Shown here piece by piece: positions 12,701 to 36,709 of a stretch of 64,000 nucleotides of DNA. Each line of letters opens with the position of its first letter. Positions within the stretch are counted from its first letter, which is position 1. A model generated the notes under the pieces. It saw nothing but the letters and a program-made list of their open reading frames with translations, did not search any database and was not told where the DNA came from. The stretch comes from Steromphala cineraria (Eukaryota; Mollusca; Gastropoda; Trochida; Trochidae): NCBI GenBank assembly GCA_916613615.1, contig OU744730.1:34147315-34211314 (forward strand), given 5' to 3'. The position numbers were made by a program, and so were the translations under genes.

Positions 12701-15700
12701 TTAGATTTTTTAATGAATATGTTTCTAAATATTTAATTCAGAGGTAGAATTTCAGAAATTATTTGTGTTTTATACTACTGAAAGGTGATTACAGGAAATA
12801 TTTTTGTTTGTTTGTTTGTTTATATTTCTTACCAGATCATCAGGCCCCGACACCACTTCCTCATCAACAAAGTGTTCAAAGTTCACCTGGAACAGGGTCA
12901 TAGTCACATGATTGTCCTGTGCTAGAGGTTGCATGTATATAAACCAATAACAATAGTTAAACAACTTGTCATCACATGACATTGAGTCCAAACATGTTGG
13001 GAATATTATTTTATGACTTACAGAATATATACATAACAAACAACAAAGATATGCAAATATACACTATGACAAAGCATGCCATTTAGCCTAATCTGCATTG
13101 ATACAAGTCATATAACACTTCCGTGGTTTTAGAGGCATGGTGACACTTGGAGTTTAAGATAGCTGTTAGGAACTTCTCATAGTGACATTATTACTGATGA
13201 TGCAAAACGTTTGTGATGTCATGTTCTTTCTGATTTCAGGGCATTTTTAAAAATCTACTGTCAAAACAATACCTCCTAGGAGATATTGTTTGATCTTCTA
13301 CAAGCGATATCTCCTGTGGAACACAGTTTTGGGTGATAAATCCCTGTCCAGCTCTTGTACAACGGTTACGCTGTCAGATTCATACTGTAAATATCTGGGT
13401 AAAGTTGTATAACTTATGTCATGTCCTTTTTGACTAAATCAAATATGTTTCAATCAAAATGCTCTGACCTTGTTCTCGAGTTTGTCGATGAGATTCTCGA
13501 GCCTATCCACCTGTAGAACGAGAGAAGGGTTGCCGCCTGCAACACAAACAGACACGTGGGACACAGTCCGGGGATACAGGACGTAGACATGGGCTTATCA
13601 TACACTAGCTTCACAGTTAACATACTATTGTGCATGGTGGAATGTTTTGGTTTTCTACATAGCACAGGAAATGCAGTGTCACCCATCATATACTTGCTAT
13701 AACTGAGGCTTGAAAGTTTCATTACACTTTATAATCACCATGGTAAAGCTTTCTTGCAGAATAATATTTGTACCGGTAATATGTAAAATCAATGTGATCT
13801 AAATCTTGTAATCAAAGTAACTGCAACTCACCTATCTTTTGCTTTCTTAGAAGATATGTAATATTTTTTTAATTTCAGCAAAAATGTTGTTGCTGTTTCC
13901 TATTAGTGTTATAATGTTTATTATATGATTAATATTCATAATAAATCTAACCAACAGGAAGAAATTGACAGGAGCTTAAACTCATTGAGTCGATCAAATA
14001 AGTAGATACACCCAATAAAATTCAAATATTTTGAATCAAAAAGGTTCATCCATGCCCATAATCATCATGAGTGAAAATATCAGAAAGTCAGAAAACATTC
14101 CTACAATTGAAACAATATCCCTAAAACTGAGAAAGATAAAGCCCAACACCATTTAAATTGTGAATAGAAAGAGTACAAGTCTTAAAGGGACAGTTCAAGA
14201 TCATCATAAAAGATGATTTTACCCCATTGCAAGACGTTGTGGACATGAAAACATGTCAATTTAATTTTGGAAAAAATATTCATCATAATTCATGAAATCT
14301 GTTTGACATTCGTCCAAATTTTATTTGCAAGAAACAAAAAACATATTCAATGAAATTAACTCCTTTCAGTGTTACCAGATAAGCATGAACGTGTCAATGT
14401 TAACCTGAGTTGAACTGTCCCTCCAACACCAAGCAGTTCAGGAGTCAAAGCCAGTACCAGACTTCATATATACATGTACTTAGAGTCTACTGAGAAAAAT
14501 TACCATACAGGGTATATCTATATAGGAATTAGTTGATGAAAATTACTGTAATTTACTGCAGCTAATATTTACATCTGATGACACATGTATTACTAATTTT
14601 TTCTCCAAGGAGAAAGATATCTAGAAGATATATGTATGTATTTATCAAATTTGACAACATCCAAATTTTTACTAACATTTCCATTTCCAAATGCTCAATT
14701 CAAATAAAAAAGTTAATTCACAATAATGTCTTTGGTGATATACAGATATAAACCACAAATCATTAAGGAATAGAAAATTAAGGAAAAGATGAAAAAGATA
14801 ACCTAATCCTGCATTCCCTTGAAAACTAAAACTATGGTCCATTTAGAGCATTTTAGGGTTCATATTACCGGTAGATATAACTGAGCTTAATTCTTAGATC
14901 CCAATACATTGTTGTTCACAGGCCATGTTGTCAAATCTGATAGGAGTTGAGATTGGAAATATCAATTAAAGACTAAAGACTTAAGACTAAATTAGCGTTT
15001 GCGGGACACTGCAAAAGCAGAGCAGCTCCGAAACTGGGGATTTCGCCTTCCCCTGATCTGCCTTCTACAGGCCTCAGCAAATTGGGCATTTTCTTGTGAC
15101 CTTGACCTTTGACATTCAAGGTCACACAATCAATGAATCCTTTTCATTGAGTATAACAAAAGCTTAATGATTTAAAGTGTTCATGGTTAAAGTAAAGCAT
15201 TTTAGCTAAACCATGCTGAAGTCTTGACCTTACTGTGACCTTGACTGGATGGATTGTAGCGGAAACCATTTCAAAAAATTTTACTTTTCCAAAGATGATA
15301 TATACCAAATTAGGGCTTCATAGCACAAAAACTGTTCAAATTATCTTGTTTACAATGAATTCTTACTGTGATTACATAACTCCTGACCTTTGACCTTGAA
15401 AGTGAACATGTCAAAATAGTCGCCTGAGGTATAGGCAGTAAGTTATGAATAACAGTTCTGGAAAGCTTAGTGAAAAGTTATAGCCAGTGCGGCGGCGACA
15501 GCATTAGAAACTGCATAAAAACTTGATAGTACAAGTTAAATGGAAGCAAAATTGAGAAAGGACGTACAAGAAATATGTGCTGGCAATGATGAAATGACAT
15601 AAATGTGATTCAATATACACTAAAACAAAAGATATTTACCCTCAACAACCTCTACTGCTGCAATTTGAATAACTATGAACAATAAACAGTGTATTTTGGC

Positions 15701-18700
15701 TAAGAAGAAAAATATATCATATTGAAAGCGAAAGAAATATGCTTGTACACGGTGGAAGTTTGAATATATATCAAAAGGAAAAAGGAAAGAAAGAATATTT
15801 TGCAAGATAAAATAAGCTGCCTCTTCCATTACACAATAATATTTGTAAGGCATAAAAATAGGGGCAACAACCTATCTCTTTGAATGATATCATTGTTGAA
15901 TGGAAGCATAATCTTGGTTTTAGCGATAATCAATATATTGATTAAATTTTCTCCCTCAAATAGCTAGTTAAATGTTGCTTTGAGTCAACTTATCAATACA
16001 AATTTTGAATTCATATATATATGTATGATAATGATAACATAATCATGATTAAAATAACATGTTATATAAGGATTCTATATTAATTCCATACAATTTCTGA
16101 ATGATCCATTTAGTGACATTTTTTTCTGATATATCTAATAATCGTTCGATGGTTTGTATTTATGCATAATAATCTCAATGTGAAAGAGTTCATGTTACCT
16201 TCTGATCCGGTACTCTGAGAGCTAACCTGTCTCTTCGCCCTCCTCACGATACGGCCTGCAAACAGTCACATATAGCTGTCATCGTATTGATACGAACCAT
16301 GGGATACATCATACATTACAATGCTATTGACAGTTGCCTTCTTGTTTACTTCTCCTCTTCCCTCAATGTTAAGAATAAAATCATGATCTTGATGTGTTCC
16401 ACAGGAGATATAGCTTGAGTGATTTATCTTACTGGTAGAAGATATCGTTGTGTCAATATATAAAGCACAATAACTGAATATAGTCAACCACATCACAGCA
16501 CAATGCTTGTACATAATCATATGTCACAATGCTATGATGTCTTAAGCCCTATGAAAACAAATGGCTAATATATAGATCTATTTAATACATCACTGCAAGT
16601 TAAATGACATAAGTGTGATCAATGGATATACATTTTTTGGTATATGAATGAATAATAATTTGAATGAATAGGTGATGATAAAACATTTAGTGGCCAAAAT
16701 ACAGGAACAGGTTACCGTATATTTCAATGTATAAGGCGAGTTTTTTATGCCAGAAATTAGGGGGTCAAAGAAGGGGGTCGCCCAATACACAAGGTCAAAA
16801 ACTAGAGGCCAAGTGAGGGGTATCTACCAACCCAACAAGTCAAGCGAGTCGATGTTTACACCGGATGTCCATTACACAATCATCGATGTCATCTCAAATT
16901 TAATCTTGTAAAATAAAATACCTTTGTCTTATTGTTATTTTTAAATGAAAATATAGAGAGAAATATGAATGAAAATTCAAAATTACTTATCAATCAAAAT
17001 TATCCATGTACCGGACCAAAGGAAATATTCAACAAGTGTTTGCTTGCCGATAACATATGTTATATTAGTGTCGGTGTCATATGAGATAGAACCTCGTGAT
17101 GAATTAACTTGACATAATTAAAGATTAAAATAATATTATAATGATTAATTGATTTATTAACATTGTTTTGATGACTGATATTGTGACTTTATTTTTTCCT
17201 ATGGATATATTTAACAAAACTTATGCTGCCCAAATTATTTTATCAATTATGAAGGCGATGTATTACTCAGTTTTTACTAGGCAGCAATTATTCTTTACAC
17301 CGGTTAGGCATTTTCAATATGCAATTTGTGTTAGATTTTCTGATTGGTGCACTATTACAACTTTCGTTCTTTTAACCAGTGAAAAGGCTTGATACAGATA
17401 AAGCATTACCAGTACGTTGACTGAACGTTTGTTTACATTTCTGAATGAGAATGATGAAAACGAAACATGACACAGTAAATGGGAGTTTGTTGACTGTAGC
17501 CTTGCTTGTTATCAGAAGCAAATGATAAATCATTGAATAAAATAACAAACACCGTAAGTAATTTATTTATTTTTTAATTACACATGACATTTCACTTAAA
17601 AATTACCGACCTAAATTTACCCTTACGCAATCTTGTCAACGAGTTGTCTGTCATGTCGACTGTTTCAGCGATCTGCTAGAAGGGGGGTCGCCTTATTAAT
17701 GAGACATATGATTTTGGCAGCAATTTGGGGGGCTGAGAAAGGGGGTCGCCCTATGTACGAGGTCGCCGTATACATTGTAATATACGGTAACCCAACAGCA
17801 TAAGAAAACCCAAATACATACCTGGTATAGTGGCTGTTGGTTTCTGTTTGACCGACTCTACCTCTATAGGGTCAATATCAGATCTGTGGAGAACAACATT
17901 TCTCTCATATGGTAGTTCATAATTAACTTAATTAACTTTTGGTGAAATAAATATGTTTAAACTAACTTCAGGTCAACCAGAGAAAAAAATCAAGATATTT
18001 ATCAACAGCATAAAATAGGTATCCAACAAATTAAGTTCTCAAATTTCAAATAATTCATTCTGAAGTTTTTCATGTTAAAAGTCAGGGTTTCCTCCGTTTT
18101 ATTCACCAGAACATTTTTGGTCCAATTCTTCTGTTCAGTTTCATTACAATAAATACATGCCAAAAATGTTCCTGTACTTCTACCTGGGTCTTTCCCAAAC
18201 TATTAATTGAAGGTTATCTCACCAAGGTTCAAGCTGTATTGCTTGCTGAACAGACTTATCATAAATTTCCTAAAATGACAACACTGTCTTGTCAACTAGT
18301 GCATGAAATGACCAATCAAACTACCAGTTTACCGAGCAACGAATTGGGTTCCCCATCCAACAAGGAAACCATGATCAATGCTGCTGAACTTCAGTGATAG
18401 AGCTAACTAACCTATTCACTTGCAATTCAATTTGTATCTTGTGTTACTGATATGATCTTTTTACAAAATATTTGAACCAGTTCCTTACGTGTATGAATTC
18501 ATCTACAGATGAAGCGGTGTATTTGCTTTTTCTTAATTTCCTAGTTTCAGAGAAAGTTTTTGTTTGTATGAAATCTGTATGACAATGTAAGCACCTCTCC
18601 TGCCTGGCCTGGTAGTCAAGTTCCTCTGACGCAGCCTCCAGCGGTTTCTGTAGCGACCCCAGCTGACTCTGGATCTCTCTCAGCAGGAAGCGTGTCACAA

Positions 18701-21475
18701 ACTTCTCCTTTCTGTTCGCTTCCTGGTAACTCTAAAATCAACCACATATCTATCTAAATACTGTTACATGCTTTTTTTTACAAAATTAAATGAGGACTTT
18801 ACCTGATCCCTTACCTTACCTAAATCAGTAAAAATAGAGATTGGCTCTGTAGCTCATTAGGTTTCATATCTAAATTAGGGGATGGCCATTGTGGTTCCCT
18901 TTGTACACCCCTTTGTAGGAGCCAGGGTCACTTATTCTAAAATTAAATATGTAGGAGATGTGATATGAGATACCAGTAATCAATTCAGAAATGTTAATTG
19001 CACAAACATTCAAAGAAAATGTAAGAAGGCTACCAAATCTGCAATTCATTATTTAGGATATAAGATCCAAAGGTTCACAAGCCCTCTTTAGGGGCAATAG
19101 GGGCCCTGAAGCTATAAAATAGAATCCTCACTAGTCAAAGAGTCTGTACATAACGATCCATTTATATAGGCCTCATGCTTCTGGAGGAGAAGATGAAAAT
19201 AGGTTTTAAGGGCGTGGCCACCATGAGCCTTATTAGGGGCCACAGGGCCACCAAAGCCATTAATCACAATCCTCACTAGTCAATGAATATGTACACACAA
19301 TTTCAGCTTTCAAGGACTTATGCTTCTGAAGAAAAAGATGAAAATATTTTTTAAGAACTTGGCCCCTGTGACCCTTATTAGGGGCCACTGGGAAACCAAA
19401 ATCATAAATCATAAGTGTCACTAGCCAAGGAGTCTATACACAAGATTTCGGCTTTCTAGGCCTTATGCTTCTTGAGAAGAAGATGTAAATAGGTTTTAAG
19501 GTTGTGACTTTACCATCAAATATTAGCCCTGCAGAAACCAATAACTTGACATCTATACCTTGGAAGTTGAGAACAGGACACCAGTCACTTTGCACATCAG
19601 ATCTTCAATGGTTCCATAGATTTGTTTGAAATCTCCCAGGTGGGATGCAAAATATGCGCACAATTCTCCAGTGTCTATATTGCTGCAAGGAAGAATATAG
19701 AAGATTGCTTGCTTATACAAACACTATAAAGGACAAATCTTACCATGGGTGTCTCAATCAGAACCAGTCTTAGCAGTTTATGCCTTGGACTATTTGTGGA
19801 AAATGTCTCATTGATGCTTTACCTGGATATGTTATCAATTACTGACATTCATCCCCTGAGTTGGTTCATAAAGCAAGTAATGCAGTTATATAGCAGATGA
19901 TGTCTTCAAATCTCCAAGCTGAGTTGCAGTTAACAGGTCCATACTGTCTGATTTCCAATCTGTTCTTATTTCCTTGTCACCAAGACAACGAGAGAGAAAA
20001 GAAGTACATGTGTTGCTTCAGGAAAAGACCGGAGAGCTAATGGAGCATCAAATTCAAATTCAGAATGTCATTCCCAAAAACTATTATTAAGCACAGAGAC
20101 AAACTTACTTTGTGTTGTGAGTGTCAATTTCATTAAAGAGATCTTTCAGTTCCTCCTTGCCCATCACACCGTCCGCGAAGTAGGCAACAAACTCCTCCCA
20201 CGAGATGAAACCATCATCTGCAACATAAGCGGTGAAATTTATCCTTTCTTCAAATGGATCCTCTTATTCAACAATTATTAATAATGTTAATGCAATTAAT
20301 TAGAATTCAGATGGAATATGATATTCACGATATCAAATTTAGATTTCAAATTTTTGCAATAGAAACATATAGCCATGGTCCAGGCATCTTTCCATAATTG
20401 CAATGTTACTTTGGCAATACCTTCAAAATAGATTATTTTGTGTATCATGTTATTAACGTTTTGCAAAATAAATATTCAGAACTTTAGTAAATTTGACCTT
20501 ATTGGGAAAGGTACCCTAAAAATATGGGAATTATAGGCCATAAATGGCCAATCAGTCATACTATTTTTGAAAAAAAGAAACATGAAAGTTATCAGAAAAG
20601 ACCAATACATAAGATTTATAGTTTTAAATATTTTAATATGAACATACCATTCTTATCTGCCCTTCGGAAAATCTGAAATAGAGTAATAAAAAATGTCATA
20701 AATGTTTGTAAAATATAATCCATGTAGATGCTACTTTTAAGTCTCCATCTGATAGACATATAAATTTGATTGAGAACATGGTTATCAATTGCAGGTCAGA
20801 AATAAACTGAAATTTGTAACTGTGACCTAGGTGAGGTAATTTACGGTTAAATGGTGCTTTTTCACCTATATTACGGCTGCTATTATTATTGCGGGGAGAA
20901 AGCCTGCAACACTTTAGTGAGCCATGCATTGTGGTGAAACCTGCAAGCATCAGCTGAAACTAGTGAACCATGCTGGGTACATTCACTGTTTTCACATTAA
21001 TTTCTTATTTGCTGGGAGCGCACGCTCACAACCACTGAGGAAACTCCAGTAGTTATGTGTGCGTGCACACAGCGAATAACAAATTAATGTGAAAATGGTT
21101 AATGAACAGTTCTATATAGATCTACTGCAGACAAAGTTACCGAGCCGCTGGCAGGATTCGAACCATGGACCTCTTGAGCCGTACCACTGGTCCACTTCTT
21201 GTAATATTTATCGCAGTAATGAAATAGTAACATTTGCTAATATAAAGAAAACAGTTGAGGGAAAATCGTAAACGGTGGCCGGGTGGGCGTGTCTTGTAAA
21301 CAAAAGAGCGTGACGAAAACACAAGCTCCTCAAAAAAGTGTCCATAACCTTACAAATATAAATTGCATATATGTTCGTGAAGGATAAATGGTGTTTAAAA
21401 TCGCATAAAGAATGAACTTACATCCAAGAACACTGACATTCCCTTTTCCTCTGACATTGACATTTCTCCAGACAT
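9750..21475 (-). CDS. NECAB: NECAB-type EF-hand calcium-binding protein (13 exons, 331 aa)
   Basis: Exons in coding order: 21422-21475, 20648-20672, 20109-20217, 19559-19682, 18595-18731, 17822-17883, 16199-16255, 13469-13536, 12833-12886, 12277-12386, 11723-11800, 11146-11237, 9750-9775. Every intron is GT/AG, every junction keeps frame, and the total is 996 nt. The protein starts MSGEMSMSEE. Residues 24-35 form a canonical EF-hand loop (DKNDDGFISWEE) after the family signature IFRRAD. A second loop at 58-69 has His at position 3 and is probably weak. Next come the NECAB-like helix TRFLLREIQSQ (117-127), a short coiled coil VDRLENLIDKLENK (about 199-212) and a C-terminal ABM-like domain (about 231-327) that ends VPAGWWKRQK. 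Vertebrate NECABs are cytoplasmic neuronal proteins of about 350-400 aa, so the length fits. The choice of the tiny last exon rests on the conserved VP-x-x-WW ending. Confidence 0.93.
9868..10137. repeat. relic of the 151-bp repeat family
   Basis: The string CAACAAGTGTTTGCCACTAA followed by CATGGCAATGTCCCC near 9890-9920 matches the start of the array at 53625. It is followed by recognisable fragments of that unit (TGAGATAT, AAATGTAGGCTGT, GAGTTTCAAAAGTGGTC). It sits in the last NECAB intron, directly left of a Helitron-like element. Confidence 0.6.
10138..11097. mobile_element. Helitron-like element, copy A
   Basis: The left end reads CTAGATTAGTGTTTGCGGGA and the right end reads GCAGCCCCGCTAA, matching the termini of the two longer copies at 39794 and 54343. 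It is shorter (960 bp), and the right-end hairpin is degraded. The body contains the same TGACCTTGACCTTTGAC clusters and a GCGGCGGCAGCGG tract. It lies in the last NECAB intron, starting 48 bp downstream of the exon 12 donor. Host bases at the borders are A on the left and T on the right. Confidence 0.7.
11315..11520. repeat. fragment of the 145-bp 'GGCTCTG/CACAGGG' repeat family
   Basis: The phrases TTGGCTCTGTTGCCCACCAG, GGGGCCACAGGGTCACCAAA and GGCCTTGTGCTTTTGGAGCA resemble the repeats at 18840-19510 and 47700-48405. This is a single diverged copy in NECAB intron 11. Confidence 0.6.
14186..14423. mobile_element. short inverted-repeat transposon (MITE)
   Basis: The ends carry GGGACAGTTCAA (14188-14199) and its complement TTGAACTGTCCC (14410-14421), giving an element of about 238 bp with no coding capacity. 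It lies in NECAB intron 8 to 7 (between 13537 and 16198). Target duplication is unclear, so the superfamily is left open. Confidence 0.65.
14988..15528. mobile_element. Helitron-like element, copy D (truncated)
   Basis: The left end reads CTAAATTAGCGTTTGCGGGA and is followed by the shared AGCAGAGCAGC and TGACCTTGACC segments. The right side reaches the GCGGCGGCGACAGC tract and AAAACTTGATAG, then loses the terminal hairpin. It lies in the intron between NECAB exons 7 and 8. Confidence 0.65.
16711..17791. mobile_element. non-autonomous DNA transposon with 30-bp terminal inverted repeats
   Basis: The left end starts GTTACCGTATATTTCAATGT, and the right end, reverse complemented, starts GTTACCGTATATTACAATGT. 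Subterminal GGGGGTCGCC motifs recur near both ends (16774-16783, 17684-17690, 17742-17751). No transposase is visible. The flanks GGAACAG and CCAACAG could be an eroded target duplication. The element ends 30 bp from the donor of NECAB exon 6. Confidence 0.7.
18840..19510. repeat. diverged tandem copies of the 145-bp repeat
   Basis: About four diverged units share GGGGCCACAGGGCCACCAAA-type, TCCTCACTAGTCAA, CTTATGCTTCTG and AAGATGAAAATAGG segments. They begin with TTGGCTCTGTAGCTCATTAG. The block fills much of the intron between NECAB exons 4 and 5 and is related to 47700-48405. Confidence 0.7.
20850..21205 (-). repeat. tRNA-derived SINE, copy 1, with nested MITE
   Basis: On the minus strand, the segment near 21150-21170 reads CCATGGTTCGAATCCTGCC, a Pol III B-box-like sequence. 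It is followed by a body ending in GCAATAATAATAGCAGCC. The body matches copies at 53005-53120 and 56955-57235. A 107-bp inverted-repeat element splits this copy at 20989-21095. It lies in NECAB intron 1. Confidence 0.65.
20989..21095. mobile_element. 107-bp MITE nested in a SINE
   Basis: The terminal inverted repeats read TTTTCACATTAATTTCTTAT on the left and, complemented, TTTTCACATTAATTTGTTAT on the right. The surrounding SINE resumes on both sides when compared with the copy at 56955-57235, which marks the insertion. No coding capacity. Confidence 0.7.
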
Positions 21476-22007
21476 TCTTCTTTCCTTCGACCAAATTTCG
21501 TAAACCGGAAAAGGAAACTGGTTAATGTAAGTTGAGGAATAAATCTCAACCGAAACGAAAGATCTACAACGGGAACCGAAACAGGATTTTTTTTTATACT
21601 AAAGACTTGAAAAATAATATCTTGAACTGCTTAGTGTATGCATAATTACTATTAGAGAGTTATAATTTAGATATTAAAATGTGAAGTATTTTGACGGTGA
21701 TATGATAATATTTTGACAAAGATGTTCTCCAGAAATAAAAGTAAAATCATGGAACTAAACTAAAATAAAACACCTAAACATTTTAATAAATATTAACAGT
21801 AATACTACAACGACGAAGTGTTGAATCTATTCAATTACAATGTGCATTTATAAGTATCTCGTATATTACGGTCATGATAAAAGCATTGCAAAATGCTACG
21901 ATGTTGTGCAACCGATTGAAGCAGTCATAAAATATATACACCCGCACGCACCTGTCATAAATCTCGTCCTTTCTCGCGAGATACGAATGGTTGTCAGTGA
22001 AAACAAT
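21476..22007. promoter_or_regulatory. bidirectional promoter interval NECAB / MORN1
   Basis: The NECAB (minus) and MORN1 (plus) start codons are 532 bp apart and diverge. The palindrome TCTCGCGAGA lies at 21972-21981. It is known in vertebrates as a CpG-promoter element bound by BANP. The MORN1 start lies in AATATGGCGGC (22005-22015), which fits the YY1-type start-overlapping motif. No TATA box is evident. That these two sites drive transcription here is an inference. Confidence 0.6.
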
Positions 22008-35336
<13,329 letters not shown>

Positions 35337-35496
35337 ACGGCCCAGCACCGCGTGCCAACATACCAAGGACCCTCACCATTGCTCTATAGTCGTGCTTTTC
35401 TAGCATGTTGTACACCTTTACATATACGATCCTTGTTCTACATTATCAAGGTTAAACCAAATTTTACAGGATTTGAATAAATAGTGGACAATATAC
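35337..35496 (+). terminator. MORN1: MORN1 3' UTR with polyadenylation signal
   Basis: The first canonical AATAAA after the MORN1 stop codon is at 35476-35481, about 140 bp downstream. It stands just before the 8-bp target duplication of the palindrome-array element. A short 3' UTR of about 150-170 nt is therefore likely. Confidence 0.6.
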
Positions 35497-35504
35497 AATA
35501 TTAT

Positions 35505-36701
35505 ATGGGGTGCCAAACGGGACTTTAATCGCTATTTAGTAAGCTTACTAAATCGAATTAGTAAGCTTACTAAATCGAATTAGTAAGCTTACTAATTCGG
35601 GCAGATATTTAGTAAGCTTACTAATTCGATTTAGTAAGCTTACTAATTCGATTTAGTAAGCTTACTAATTCGAATTAGTAAGCTTACTAAATCGATTTGA
35701 ATTAGTAAGCTTACTAAATCGAATTAGTAAGCTTACTAATTCATTTGGTAAGCTTACTAAATGAATTAGTAAGCTTACTAATTCAAAACGATTTAGTAAG
35801 CTTACTTATTCATTTAGTAAGCTTACTAATTTGGTCCATTTAGTAAGCTTACTATATATAAAGCTAATTCATTTAATAAGCTTACTAAATCGGCCGAATT
35901 AGTAAGCTTACTAAATGCTTTTGAAAATATGTTTCTAAGTTTGAAATAATGATTTCTCCCCACCACGTGGTAAAATGGCGGGAATATTTTGACAAAAACG
36001 AACGGCACGTACAGTAGCTTTTGACAAATTTAGATTCAAATATTTTGAGCGTACATGGTTCTTAAATCTATTTTTATATATATTTCATCATGGATCGCCT
36101 CTCTCATCATAGAGCAGAAAGTGTCAGTAACACATTACATTTGCCGGCGCCCGTGTCACTAGGTTAAGTTCGAGTTATCTCCCTTTGAAAAAGATAGCAA
36201 TATTGTCTATCGGTGTTTGTCAATGGTTTCGCAAAGGGATTTGATTTCAAAGTTAATTTGTATGATTTTTTGGTTCAAAGATGACATGAATATCGTGAAG
36301 GTATGATATTTCATTAAAAACAGTTGTTTGAGTGTCTGAACGAAAATAGGACAACTATCCTATTAATTCCTACTCTTCAGACGGTTCATGCTCGCAATTT
36401 CGAGAGCGCGCTCGTTTCACATTTTAAAAGAAAGTAAAATCCCTCCTTATTCAAAAATACTATCAAAAATGGTAAATTAAATTTCTTCTTCACGGATTTA
36501 ATTTCCAAAATGTACAATACTTTCTTTTGTTCTAGGGAGCAGTCATTGATTTACATTTCAACAACCCGGATGTGATTTAGTAAGCTTACTAAATCATCAA
36601 ATAGGAAGTGAATTAGTAAGCTTACTAAATGAATTAGTAAGCTTACTAATTCATTTAGTAAGCTTACTAAATAGCGATTAAAGTCCCTTTTGGCACCCCA
36701 T
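35505..36701. mobile_element. palindrome-array transposon-like element with 8-bp target duplication
   Basis: The left end reads ATGGGGTGCCAAACGGGACT, and the inverted right end differs by one base in the first 40 or more (A for C). The 8-mer AATATTAT flanks both sides (35497-35504 and 36702-36709). The size is 1197 bp. Inside are about 20 copies of a palindrome centred on AAGCTT with core TTAGTAAGCTTACTAA: 16 in the left part (35530-35915), mostly spaced 21-22 bp, and 4 in the right part (36575-36672). A single-copy centre (about 35930-36570) has no convincing gene. An 8-bp duplication suggests the hAT group; the palindrome array is unusual. Confidence 0.85.
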
Positions 36702-36709
36702 AATATTAT

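Noticed and set aside
21840..22007. Upstream in-frame ATG for MORN1 at 21840
   Set aside because: The added 56 residues have no MORN1-like character and would lie over the promoter motifs.
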